This document shows positions 17,701-27,100 of a stretch of DNA of 64,000 nt, piece after piece. Source of the stretch: Bacteroidia bacterium (GTDB lineage: Bacteria; Bacteroidota; Bacteroidia; CAIKAF01); the NCBI GenBank assembly GCA_016742095.1, contig JACVCJ010000004.1, forward strand, positions 82,146 through 146,145, given 5' to 3'. Positions within the stretch are counted from its first letter, which is position 1. Every line of letters begins with the position of its first letter. The notes under the pieces were generated by a model. The model worked only from the letters and a program-made list of their open reading frames with translations, was not told the DNA's origin and searched no databases. The position numbers and the translations under genes are program-made.

Positions 17701-20700
17701 GGCCGGTACCCTGTACGAAAGCCGGAGTTTTGAAATAAATCACCTGCCACATGCACAGGACGGTATCCTGGACCTGCAGCAGCTGCGCCCTTTGTTCGAC
17801 GGACTTATCAGCAGTGCGGTGGCTTTTGACAAGACCCTTTCCGACGGCGGTACTTCCGCTGCCCGCCTGATCTCCTGGGACCGTACCTACTTCTGGAATA
17901 CGGCCATGGATGCTGTATTACCCCTGGGACAGACCGGCAGCCGCCTTTTTGCACACCACGAAGAATCGGCCTGTTTTAACGACGCATTTATCAGCGCGGC
18001 CTACGGCTCTAAGGTGAGTCCCGCCATGCTGGGTGCGGCTGATGAAGGTAACTATATACTAAAAGACAATTACTGGTGGCAGCAGAGTGCGGTAACCTTT
18101 TTCCGGAATGATGCAGGTTTTAACTGTCTCGATCGTGTGGAGCGCGGTCCGGGCGATGTAACGCGTTACGGCTACGATCCTTATTTCCTGAATATCATAC
18201 ACATTACCGATGCGTTCGGGAATATACAGCAGGGCGAGATCGACTACAACCTGGTGGAACCCTGGCGCATGACCGATATAAACGGGAATACCGCCGAAAC
18301 GCTGTACGATGCCCTGGGTATGGCCATCGCTGTATTCGGTCAGGGTACGGTACCCGACAGTACGGCCACGCTGCAGTTGTACGGATCCGGTAAAATTTCG
18401 GATTACCAGAGGCGGACCGATGAAACCTTTGCGAATGTACTGGCAGATCCGGCCCTGTACCTGCAACAGGCGTCTTCGTTCCTTTTCTATGACCTGGATT
18501 GCTGGGCCGGCGATAACAAACCGCTGCAGAGCATCCGTATTACCCGCGAGAACCTGCGGCACGACGGAAACGGCAATACCGAAAATACGGCCGTATTTCA
18601 GCTGGAACTCGAATACCAGGACGGTCTGGGCCGCGTGATTCAGGGAAAACGAAAAGTAGAGGCCGGGCCGGCCGTGAAGCGTGGCCCGGGCGGAGCCGTG
18701 GAACTGGACCCGCAGGGCGAACCGGTACTGGCCGACAGCAGCGAACGCTGGCTCGTGAGCGGACATGTGGTGTACAACAATAAGTTACAGGCCGTACGCC
18801 AGTACGAACCCTTCTTCAGCACCATTACGGATTTTGAGAACGACGAAGTGTTGGAGACCTACGGCGTTTCCGGCCGGAATTATTACGATCCCCTGGGCCG
18901 TGTGTTCCGCAGCGATATGCCCGATAATACCTTTACGGAAGTTTTCTACTCGGCCTGGGAAGTGCAGAGTTTCGACGGCAATGATACCGTAGACCGCTCG
19001 TTGTACAAGACGATCCGTGAAATGCTGGCACCCACGGACCCGGAACGTATAGCCATGGAAAAAGCCCTGGCCCATAAAGAAACGCCCACCGTGATAAAAA
19101 TGGACCCCCTGGGCCGCGAACTGCTCACTGTACAAAAGAACAACAACGGGACCGAACGTAAGGTCTGGAATACTTATGACGTAAACGGAAATGTAGCTTC
19201 CATTAAAGATGCAAGGGACCTGCCCGCGTTTTCGTATATGTATGATATGCTCGGCCGACAGGTATACGAAAAAAGTATGGACGCAGGCGAAAAATGGAGC
19301 TTTCATAATAATTTCGATCAGACCATACATCACTGGGACAGTCGCAGTATACACCAGCGCACCCGTTACGACCGGCAGGACCGCGTGACGGATGTGTACG
19401 TGGATGGCGCCGGACCTGACCAGTACGTGGAACGCTTTATTTACGGTGAAGACGCGTCCGTAAGTCAGGCGGCGGATAAGAACCTGCTGGGGCAGCTGGT
19501 GAAACATTACGATCAGGCCGGCTGGTCTGAACTGAAAGTGGCCACACCCGGCGGGGACCCGCTGCTGACGGAACGAAAACTGACCCTGGTCTACGATGCC
19601 GAACCCGACTGGGAAGTACCCGCATCCGTAAGCATGGCGGCAGAAACCTATATTTCAGAGTTTACATACGATGCCCTGGGCCGTTGTACCGAACAGAAAC
19701 TGCCCGATGACAGCACCCGCCGTTTTATCTTTAACCGCGGCGGTGGCCTGCAGCAACTGCTGTTCAGCACGGCAGACGGTATCCTCACCGATGAGCCGGT
19801 ATTAAAATCAGCCTCGTACAATGCCAAAGGCCTGCGCGAGAACATCCTGCTGGGCAATAATACCCGAATTTCGTATACGTATGATCCGCTTACGTTCCGC
19901 ATGAACCGGATGCGTTCGGTACAGACCTCGGGAAGTCCGCGCGTATACCAGGATATACGCTACACCTATGACCCGATGGGCAACCTGGTGTATATGAACG
20001 ACGAGGCGCAACAACCATCTGCGGCTGACCCGAAACTGATCGGCGGACTGGCCATATCCGCCCACTGCGATTATGAATACGATGCCCTGTACCAGCTGGT
20101 AAAAGCTACCGGGCGCGTGCACCAGGCATTACTAAAGAACGATTATGCCGACCGCAGCCGTGAACCCGGCGTACCTGCCGACTGGGCCAAAGGCACCCGG
20201 CACATCGGGCTCAACAACGGAGCCGCTGTGGAACGCTACACACGTACCTACACCTATGACCTGGCCGGCAATATAAAGAGCATACAACATGCCGGCGCCT
20301 CGCAGAACTGGACGCGGGAGATATGGACCTCGGCCACTTCGAACCGTTCCCTGCCGAAAAAGGATATGAGCGATACGGATATAAGCAGCCCGGAAAGCCG
20401 TTTTGACGCTGCCGGTAACTGCATCTACATGCCGCACCTGCGCCGTATCGACTGGAATTACCGCAACAACATTGCCCGGGTGGTGGTGATCGACCGTTCC
20501 GGTTCGGGCAAACACAACGATGAAGAATACTACGTATATGCCGGTGATGGCATGCGTATACGAAAAATAAGCTGCCGCCTGGTGGACGTACCCGCTAATG
20601 TACTCGAAATAACGGAAAAGATCTACCTGGATGGCTGCGAAATAAAACGCATTACGCGCGGTGGTACAGAGCAGCTGCTGCGGATCACTTCGCACATCGG

Positions 20701-23179
20701 CGACGATAACAACAAACTGGCCCAGGTACACGCCTGGAAAAAAGATACGCTGTCCCGGGAAACCGACGACATCAGCAAAAAGAAGATCCATTACCAGCTG
20801 CATGACCACCTTGGGTCGGCCGCTCTGGAACTGGACGAAAAGGGTGATATCATCAGCTACGAAGAATACTTCCCCTATGGCGGCACGGCCTTTATAGCGG
20901 GTAAGAGCAAGCGCGATATCGACCTGAAGGATTACCGGTATTCCGGCAAGGAAAGAGACGATTTTACAGGACTGTATTATTTTGGTTACCGCTACTATGC
21001 CCACTGGATCGGTGGCTGGATAAACCCGGATCCGCTGGGCCCGGAAGATTCAGAGAATTTGTACATGTATGTACATAATAATCCGGTGAACCTGGTAGAC
21101 CCGAACGGACTGGAAACCAGGCGGGATGTATTTTCTACTCCGGTACTGGAAACCGCTGCGGATGCACGTCGTTACTGGGAGGGCCAGATAGTAGAGATAA
21201 ATGGCCGGAAACTGCGGGTGCATGTGCTGAGCGTGCGTCCTTCTGAACATGAAGGCATTGCCTGGGAAGTAGATGTGACCTATACCCGGGTGAGGCCACC
21301 GGCCAGACGTCGTCCGCCTGCTCCGCCTCCTCCGGTGGAAGCGCCCCCGGTAGCACCGGCACCTGTTGAAGATAATAATCCCGATACAGGTGGAGATACT
21401 GCTCCCGGTAGTGGTACCGAAGATTCAGGTACAGATGGTGTGTTACCCGGCGAAGGTACACAGCCAGGCGCCGGAGACGGCAACAATTCTACCAACGCCG
21501 GCGCCGGAGGTGGCGCAGCCGATTCATCGGGAACAGGTCAGTCCGGGGACACGTCTTCAGGAGGCGTGAACAATGGTACCGGCACAAACGGTTCGCAGGT
21601 GGAAAGCAATGGCGGCGGCGGTGGCGGAAACACTGGTGATGGAGCCGGAAACGGAAATACGGGCAACGGACAGGGAACACAAGGAGCAGGTACTACCGGT
21701 ACTGGAGGAGCACAGGCCAGCGGAACGGGCACAACACCCGGAACGGGAAATGGCAGCACCCCCGGGACAGGAAACGGTACTACACCCGGGACAGGTAATT
21801 CTGTAAATCCCGGAACGGGACAACACCCCGGTCAGGGTTCCGGAAATACGTCCGGTACAGGCACAAACGGAGAACAGGCTTCTGCGGATGGCCAGGGTGA
21901 ACAGGACGGAGCAACCGGAGGTGAAGAAGGCGGTTCTGAAGACGGCGTACCGGGAGGCCGCATCGGTGGTTCTCCGGATGGACAATTAGGTGGAGAACTG
22001 GGCGGAGTGGCCGGCGGAGATATCAATGGCAGCCTCGACGGGCACATCAATGGCTCACCGGACGGCTCTCCCGATGGATCGCTGGATGGTTCCACAGGAG
22101 GCACCGGCCGCAGAAGAGACCGGGGAGCGGAGAACGGGGACCCGGTAGGTGATGAACCTGCTGAGGGACAAAATAGCGGCACAGGTCAGACTCCGTCCGA
22201 TCCTGGAACGGAGGGCGGACAAAATGCATCTTCAGGTCAGGGAGCCGGCGGCCAGGGCGCAGAAGGTGCTCAGCCTGGCCAGGGTCAGCAAGGCCAGGGC
22301 CAGCAGGGTCCTCCGGGCGATCCCCGCAGCAACTGGCTGGACACCGTTACGCATTATACCGGCTATCTGAACCTTGAATTCGGGGGTAACCAGGGCGGTG
22401 GCGAAGCGGGCGGAATTCCCGGTGGTATGGACCTTTTCGGATGGCGCCCGCCCATGTGGGTGCGCCGTACCATGCAGGTGCTGTACATCGCAACTACCAT
22501 TATAACTACGATCATACCCATCGGAAAAGCGGCCATAGCGGCCAAAGTAGCCATACAGGGTGCCTTAAAGGTAGGTCTGCGGGCTACGGCCCGGCGACTG
22601 CTTACCGCGGCGGCAGCCAGGATACCTACACGGGCCGCGATAGGAGCTGGCCTGCAACGGCTCAGAGGATCCATAGGTGCCGGACTCAGCCGGCTGGGAG
22701 GCTTGTTCAGAAGAAGCGGGGGAGTACGCTCTTCCGTGGTGAACCGTGGTGTAGGTAATGGAAATCCGTTACACTGGGTGGCCGATCAGTTCCGCACCCT
22801 GCGCCTGAGAAGTCTTCACGGCCGCACCGTACGGGAAGTAGACGCCGCTATCGCTGCAGGTAACCGGAATGCCCTTCAGGCCCTGGGTGCGGGCAGAGGT
22901 GAAATACAACGGGTACTGGCTGGTGGGTCGGGCGCTGCCAAATACAGGGGCAGTATCATTGATACCGCTGTGAAAAGCCGCGCCTCGCAGACCTTTGGAC
23001 TCAGGGGACTCACCGCTCCCGGAAGGTTCCAGTACGGGCCCGATTTCTGGAACCCGGTTACCAGGAGAGCCTGGGATATGACCACCGTACCACAATGGGG
23101 CGCCCACGTTACAAAATACATAACAAATCCAGCTACAGGACGCCCGGTTTGGAGACAATTAATACCTTTAATACACTAA
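14771..23179 (+). CDS. Fused TcB-TcC component of an ABC toxin complex with C-terminal toxin
   Basis: A 2802-aa protein. In order: SpvB-like N-terminus (ASVAVPLPEGRSGFGPSLSL, VFGMGWSLSG); FG-GAP/VCBS-like units at ~450-625 (DQDGNLNLY, DLDADGFPDLL, DMTGDGLPDQV, DLDGSGTADIL); TcB middle domains; RHS/YD repeats ~1180-1950; the RHS core at ~2005-2115 (GYRYYAHWIGGWINPDPLG, NNPVNLVDPNG), whose aspartates are linked to self-cleavage in TcC. Next come a Pro-rich hinge, ~315 residues of Gly/Thr/Asn-rich linker, a hydrophobic stretch near 2568-2604 and a C-terminal domain (~2660-2802) with YGPDFWNP and AWDMTT, resembling restriction-endonuclease-fold toxins. In Tc systems the B-C cocoon holds the toxin, which TcA injects into a target cell. 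Fused TcB-TcC proteins are known; the linker length is unusual. Confidence 0.92.
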   Translation: MEFSTLNIQDLQLEHTLDVNPATGTAAASVAVPLPEGRSGFGPSLSLHYSSGGRNSVFGMGWSLSGTSFISLDTKKGLPRYDGTENYAFNGGMSLVPQLVKNGQEWKPKSAENADYYIYYYRCTQEGSFTRFEKWVHKSSGAIHWRTRTRGNVISVFGLDASGVTRIADPEQPERIFSWLLETQFDDSGNAIQYRYKTENDSGVDPRKSYETGRIKRFTTGGFAQKYLERIQYGNTKPVTPALQWDPGNSWLFEAVFDYGEYEARPYTQSTARPGAVWTCRPDPFSIYNPGFEIRSYRLCRRILVFHHFAELAATASLCGIFECGYNENAAGTTLQTISYTGVRRDLFSGQYSEKQLPALRFTYTQPEPARTFTGITRQTAENIPGGFNNSRTRLLDLFGEGLPGLLTESANTWYYKPNLGNGEFGRQETIIQKPAQDMGIYALGDFDQDGNLNLYTLQGRTAGYYEYDRDTEKWSGFRSFENIPQVGPARFIDLDADGFPDLLLERDDKMICYPFKGKEGFGNPYEFAKPHSTPGFAPMIGDNGALDYFLADMTGDGLPDQVCIRNGRVEYYPNLGHGRFGEAVLMENAPLMDFDTSFDAGRIRLYDLDGSGTADILYIGNGEIRYWHNACGNGFTEGGRITGLPWIDNVSSAIILDLAGNGMPSLVWSSSLAGAQQSPIQYLELTGGVIPRLLISSENGMGTEIRIRYGHSGQHYLKAAREGRPWISKIPAHFTVADEKIITDHITHTRFVTSYIYRDGQYNGSERTFVTFGLIEQFDTQLYENASVTEDKEYVKPVCTRTWIHNGLFGWEQKRSAQYYAGDTQRPALPSQFFEQDEALSASDFECGLRALAGRVLRQEVYAADTNGNCAADPYQVMQNAYCIRKLQPGTTERDSCYYVYQSESLSMVYEQRSADPKTAHTLVLAMGPYGDPEKQLSVSYARRSSISERLPGQSRDYISALVHAYTHTDTADTYLAGTLYESRSFEINHLPHAQDGILDLQQLRPLFDGLISSAVAFDKTLSDGGTSAARLISWDRTYFWNTAMDAVLPLGQTGSRLFAHHEESACFNDAFISAAYGSKVSPAMLGAADEGNYILKDNYWWQQSAVTFFRNDAGFNCLDRVERGPGDVTRYGYDPYFLNIIHITDAFGNIQQGEIDYNLVEPWRMTDINGNTAETLYDALGMAIAVFGQGTVPDSTATLQLYGSGKISDYQRRTDETFANVLADPALYLQQASSFLFYDLDCWAGDNKPLQSIRITRENLRHDGNGNTENTAVFQLELEYQDGLGRVIQGKRKVEAGPAVKRGPGGAVELDPQGEPVLADSSERWLVSGHVVYNNKLQAVRQYEPFFSTITDFENDEVLETYGVSGRNYYDPLGRVFRSDMPDNTFTEVFYSAWEVQSFDGNDTVDRSLYKTIREMLAPTDPERIAMEKALAHKETPTVIKMDPLGRELLTVQKNNNGTERKVWNTYDVNGNVASIKDARDLPAFSYMYDMLGRQVYEKSMDAGEKWSFHNNFDQTIHHWDSRSIHQRTRYDRQDRVTDVYVDGAGPDQYVERFIYGEDASVSQAADKNLLGQLVKHYDQAGWSELKVATPGGDPLLTERKLTLVYDAEPDWEVPASVSMAAETYISEFTYDALGRCTEQKLPDDSTRRFIFNRGGGLQQLLFSTADGILTDEPVLKSASYNAKGLRENILLGNNTRISYTYDPLTFRMNRMRSVQTSGSPRVYQDIRYTYDPMGNLVYMNDEAQQPSAADPKLIGGLAISAHCDYEYDALYQLVKATGRVHQALLKNDYADRSREPGVPADWAKGTRHIGLNNGAAVERYTRTYTYDLAGNIKSIQHAGASQNWTREIWTSATSNRSLPKKDMSDTDISSPESRFDAAGNCIYMPHLRRIDWNYRNNIARVVVIDRSGSGKHNDEEYYVYAGDGMRIRKISCRLVDVPANVLEITEKIYLDGCEIKRITRGGTEQLLRITSHIGDDNNKLAQVHAWKKDTLSRETDDISKKKIHYQLHDHLGSAALELDEKGDIISYEEYFPYGGTAFIAGKSKRDIDLKDYRYSGKERDDFTGLYYFGYRYYAHWIGGWINPDPLGPEDSENLYMYVHNNPVNLVDPNGLETRRDVFSTPVLETAADARRYWEGQIVEINGRKLRVHVLSVRPSEHEGIAWEVDVTYTRVRPPARRRPPAPPPPVEAPPVAPAPVEDNNPDTGGDTAPGSGTEDSGTDGVLPGEGTQPGAGDGNNSTNAGAGGGAADSSGTGQSGDTSSGGVNNGTGTNGSQVESNGGGGGGNTGDGAGNGNTGNGQGTQGAGTTGTGGAQASGTGTTPGTGNGSTPGTGNGTTPGTGNSVNPGTGQHPGQGSGNTSGTGTNGEQASADGQGEQDGATGGEEGGSEDGVPGGRIGGSPDGQLGGELGGVAGGDINGSLDGHINGSPDGSPDGSLDGSTGGTGRRRDRGAENGDPVGDEPAEGQNSGTGQTPSDPGTEGGQNASSGQGAGGQGAEGAQPGQGQQGQGQQGPPGDPRSNWLDTVTHYTGYLNLEFGGNQGGGEAGGIPGGMDLFGWRPPMWVRRTMQVLYIATTIITTIIPIGKAAIAAKVAIQGALKVGLRATARRLLTAAAARIPTRAAIGAGLQRLRGSIGAGLSRLGGLFRRSGGVRSSVVNRGVGNGNPLHWVADQFRTLRLRSLHGRTVREVDAAIAAGNRNALQALGAGRGEIQRVLAGGSGAAKYRGSIIDTAVKSRASQTFGLRGLTAPGRFQYGPDFWNPVTRRAWDMTTVPQWGAHVTKYITNPATGRPVWRQLIPLIH
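21731..21826 (+). repeat. 24-bp tandem repeat in the TcBC linker
   Basis: Four consecutive 24-bp units encode TTPGTGNG, STPGTGNG, TTPGTGNS and VNPGTGQH. A second, looser series of Gly-x-Asp/Gly-Gly units follows at about 21955-22105. Such repeats can change length by slippage without breaking the frame. Confidence 0.75.
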
Positions 23180-23189
23180 AACAGATGTC

Positions 23190-23990
23190 ATGAATCAAAA
23201 AGAACTTTCAGCGCTCATTAAAAATACGGCACCCGATACCGATGGCTATATAACGCTTCGTGACCTTACGCTGGACACGAGATCGGAATGGGCTGCCCGT
23301 ACCAACAGCCGGCTGAAGTTCATAAATGTAAATTTCAATGCCCCGGTACTGGGTACCTTCTGGACAAAACCGGAATTCGACGGGTGTGTATTCAGTTCGT
23401 GTGACCTGGATGGAATAAATGCCGCAAAGGTTACATTTACAGATACACTTTTCGAGAGAACGTCCATGGGAAAGAAGCTGTTCAATTCCTTCTCAAAAAC
23501 CCTGTTCAGAAACTGTGAGTTCCGCGGTTCTTTTATCGGTAGTACAGAGTTTAATAAGGTTACTTTTGAAAATGTGCATTTTATAGACACAAATGTCCAG
23601 AAAATAAATTTCACGGAATGCACCTTTGAAAATGTGACTTTTACAGGCACGGTCAAAACGGTTAATTTTACCGGATGTACTACACGTAATACGGATCTCA
23701 GCAAGGCATTCATAACCGATTCCGTATTGATCAGCGGTCCCGGGCAGGACATGAAATTACCCGACGTGCCCGGGAACTTTGTCGCTTACCCGCAGGCCTT
23801 CCGTGATGTGCTCAGAGATATGAAAGACAAACTGACACCGGCTACCTACACCGAATTGAACAGTGTTGTCGATTTTGTTTCGGGCTCTGTACACGGCGAA
23901 ATTGTAGATCCTGAACTTTTTTACAGTATCCATGGTAAAGAGCGGGAGCTGATACTTGAAAAACTTTTTGAATATCGTAATCATAAATAA
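23190..23990 (+). CDS. Pentapeptide-repeat protein, putative immunity protein of the Tc toxin
   Basis: A 266-aa protein. Residues ~40-180 form repeated A(D/N)LxF-like strands: LKFINVNFN, FDGCVFSSCDLDG, KVTFTDTLFE, TLFRNCEFRG, FNKVTFENVHFIDT, INFTECTFENVTFTG and VNFTGCTT. These predict a right-handed quadrilateral beta-helix. A helical C-terminal part follows (FRDVLRDMKDKLTP, then HGKERELILEKLFEYRN). It begins 10 bp after the toxin stop, the usual place for an immunity gene. Pentapeptide-repeat proteins such as Qnr and MfpA mimic DNA to protect gyrase; a DNA-mimic inhibitor of a nuclease-type toxin would fit here, but that is inference. It could also be a chaperone or a second effector. Confidence 0.75.
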   Translation: MNQKELSALIKNTAPDTDGYITLRDLTLDTRSEWAARTNSRLKFINVNFNAPVLGTFWTKPEFDGCVFSSCDLDGINAAKVTFTDTLFERTSMGKKLFNSFSKTLFRNCEFRGSFIGSTEFNKVTFENVHFIDTNVQKINFTECTFENVTFTGTVKTVNFTGCTTRNTDLSKAFITDSVLISGPGQDMKLPDVPGNFVAYPQAFRDVLRDMKDKLTPATYTELNSVVDFVSGSVHGEIVDPELFYSIHGKERELILEKLFEYRNHK

Positions 23991-24124
23991 CCAACATATG
24001 CCTTCCAGCCCTTATATATTTTTACCCTAAAACGATCATTGCCGCAGCATTGTTCCGTTCCTTTCCTAAGGTGCGGCCAGGCGCTGCTTTGCCTTTAAAA
24101 ATCAACTAACAAAATCAAACCTTT

Positions 24125-27100
24125 ATGAATAAACCAGACCTTATCCGGCTTGAAAAGCTGGCCCGGCTAACCCCGAAACAGATCGCTGAGCAGGACCCCG
24201 ACCTGTATGTAAAACTGAGCGACCGCGCAGGCATCAGTCTTAAAAACAACGTAAGCGAACGCCTGAAAGAGGCTCCCGATGAAGTAAAGGCCGGTCTCGG
24301 CAAAATTGATTTTTCTGCGGCTAAACTCGGTACGCAGGATGTGAAGGAAGTCCTGTCGAAAAACCTGCTCAAAGGCCTTACCGCAGCTAAAAAGAAAGAG
24401 CTCGAAGAAGTAGTGGGCCGCATCCCGGAACTGGGAAAGATCGAAGACCTGGTGCAGCCCGACCTGCCCCTGATCATGAACCCGGTCTTCCAGGTAGATC
24501 TGGCAAAGGCCCGTATGTACCGCCTGAGCGACATCGCCGGGCTCTCCCAGGTGAAAACGGATAAGGCCCTGGTAAAAGAAGTAGGTATCAGTTCTATCTC
24601 ATCTGAAAATTTAGACGGTCTTGTAAAGTCGAAAGTGCTCTCCGGAGACGAGGCGCGTGAGCTGGGACTGGTTTCTAATCTATATACGTTTTTTGATTCG
24701 GACTTTGAACTTGCCGAATTCGTAAAAAAGAACCAGGCACCCAAAGAAATGCAGGACCTGGTAAAAATAGACCGGGCGGGCTGGACAAAAATGATCCGGG
24801 ACTCCAAAATGGAACTGCCCGAAGGGCTTAAGGCCGAAGAATATGCCGGGCTGCTCTACAAAAAAGCCGAAACCCTTTTCCCCGAGGCCTCGCTGAACCA
24901 GCGTCTTGGAAAACCGGATGTAAAGGCCCTGCTGCGCGAACTGGAACTACTGAAACCCCTGTTCGAACAGAACGAAAAACTGTTCGGTACGGTACGTTTT
25001 GAAGAACTGAATACCAAAGGCATCAAAGAAGCCGAACTGGAAAAGATGAAAAGCAGTTACGAAAAGTTGCTGCGCCTCATTCGCAAATACCCCGGTCTGC
25101 GCCTCGATGAGCTGTTTAACGGTAAAGGCAGCCCGGACGAGATCGGGAAGGAACTGCTGGGTCGCACCGGCCTGATGGAACGTTTCCTGAAGAACAATCC
25201 CTATGTAAATTACCTCAGTCTCAGCTATACGCACGACAGCGAAGACCTGAAACAGCTGAACTTCGACGGCTTCGACGAAAAAGAAAAAGGCATGGTGCTG
25301 CAATCCGTACGTTCGTACCAGCGCATATACTCTTTTACCGAAGATGTAGAGAACCTGGAAACGATACTGGACGCGGGTTATCATTCCTCGTACCACATTA
25401 CGTCGGTGACCCTGCCCGAGTTTATTGCATCTACGAAACTGAAGCCCGAAGTGGCCGAACGTTACTACGAAAATGCACATATGTCCATCATCCGTACCAC
25501 GGGTGTAATGGGCTCCATACTCGATCTTTTAACAGGCAGTTTCGAATGGACGGGCGTGGGAAATATAAATCCTTCGATTAAGAATTACCTGCGCGATATT
25601 CCCGGTTACCAGGACCTGTTCGGGGAGCTGGCCTTCTGCGAATGTGAGCACTGCCAGTCCATCTATTCGCCGGCCGCCTACTTTGTAGACCTGATGCAGT
25701 TTACCGAACGCTATGTGATATCTAAACATTTTGCAGGGACAAATAAAGACCATGTGCTCAATCTCAAGGTACGCCGGCCCGATCTGTGGACCCTGCCGCT
25801 GACCTGCGATAATACCAATACCCTGGTACCTTACCTCGATATCATCAACGAGATACTGGAATCCTACATTGCCAAAAAGAAAGGCTTTGCCGGTGACCTG
25901 AACGACCGCAGCGCTGTGGAAGAATTCGTATACAAAGGCGAAATAGCCATCGAGAAGACGAACTGGAAGAATTTCGTATATGCATTCACGCAGCCTTTCC
26001 ACCTGCCCCTGGAGTCGGTAGCGACCTATCTCGGGCATTTTGAAAAGACACGTGCCGATATCGCCGTACTGCTGGGGAAACCGCAGGCCGATGTTTCGCG
26101 GGCCGTGCTGCATGTGTCCGACAAGGAATTTCAGCTGATCACCCAGCCGGATGTCACACCTGCATTCCTGAAACGGGTATACGATGTGGCATTCGAACCG
26201 GACGGCGGCAAAATAAAACCTTTTAATGCCCAGCTGCTGCTGAAGCCGATGGGTGTGAACCGCAAGGAACTGGGACGCCTGGTAAAAACGGCCTTCATTA
26301 GCGCCGGCGGAACCGATAACGTGGTCATACAGGGCGAAAGAACAGACTCCGACAGCATACAGAACGATGTGGAACGCATCCGGAACCTCAGCTGGGAAGT
26401 GCTGGACCGCATGCACCGCTTTGTACGCCTGTGGCGTAAAACCTCCTGGACCATCGAAGAGCTGGATGCCCTGCTGAGCCTGTTGACCGAAAAAGGCATT
26501 TCCGACGGTATCGAAGCCGATACGCTTACGGCCCTGGGCGGTATTATACAGCAGCAGAGCGACTGGAAACTGTCGGTAGAGGAGTGGTATGCCCTCGTTT
26601 ACCGTGTGCCGCAGATCGTGTTGAAAAGCGGAGAAAAATCCATGTTCGACGATCTCTTTAACCACGACGATGTGGTGGCCGCGGAAGGCAGTTACCCGAA
26701 GAACAGCGTGAAGCTGGTCCACCCGGCACTGATCATCGACCGTTCTGCACCCAATGCGGAATTCAGCTCGGCCCGTCTTATGGCCGGCCTCAACCGTTCT
26801 GACGACGAGATACTCGGCCTGCTGCGTTTCCTGGAACAGCCCCTCGGCATTACCGATATCGATTCGGCAACGGAAGCCGACCGCGGGTTCCTGCTTACGG
26901 CGGGTAATATTTCGCTGCTGTACCGGCATTCGGCCCTGGCCGCCCTGCTGAACCTGCCGCTGAACGACCTGTTCCGGCTGCTGCCCCTGGTTCCCGGGCT
27001 GGCTTCCGGTTATGTACAGACGGCTGCCGAGTTTGCGGAAGTGATCGCTTTCTACCGCTGGCTCAAAAGTACCGTATTCTCGCTCGACGATCTGCACTTT

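Noticed and set aside
21700..22110. CRISPR-like repeats
   Set aside because: The repeats are in-frame 24-bp and 12-bp coding units in a Gly-rich linker, without unique spacers of constant length.
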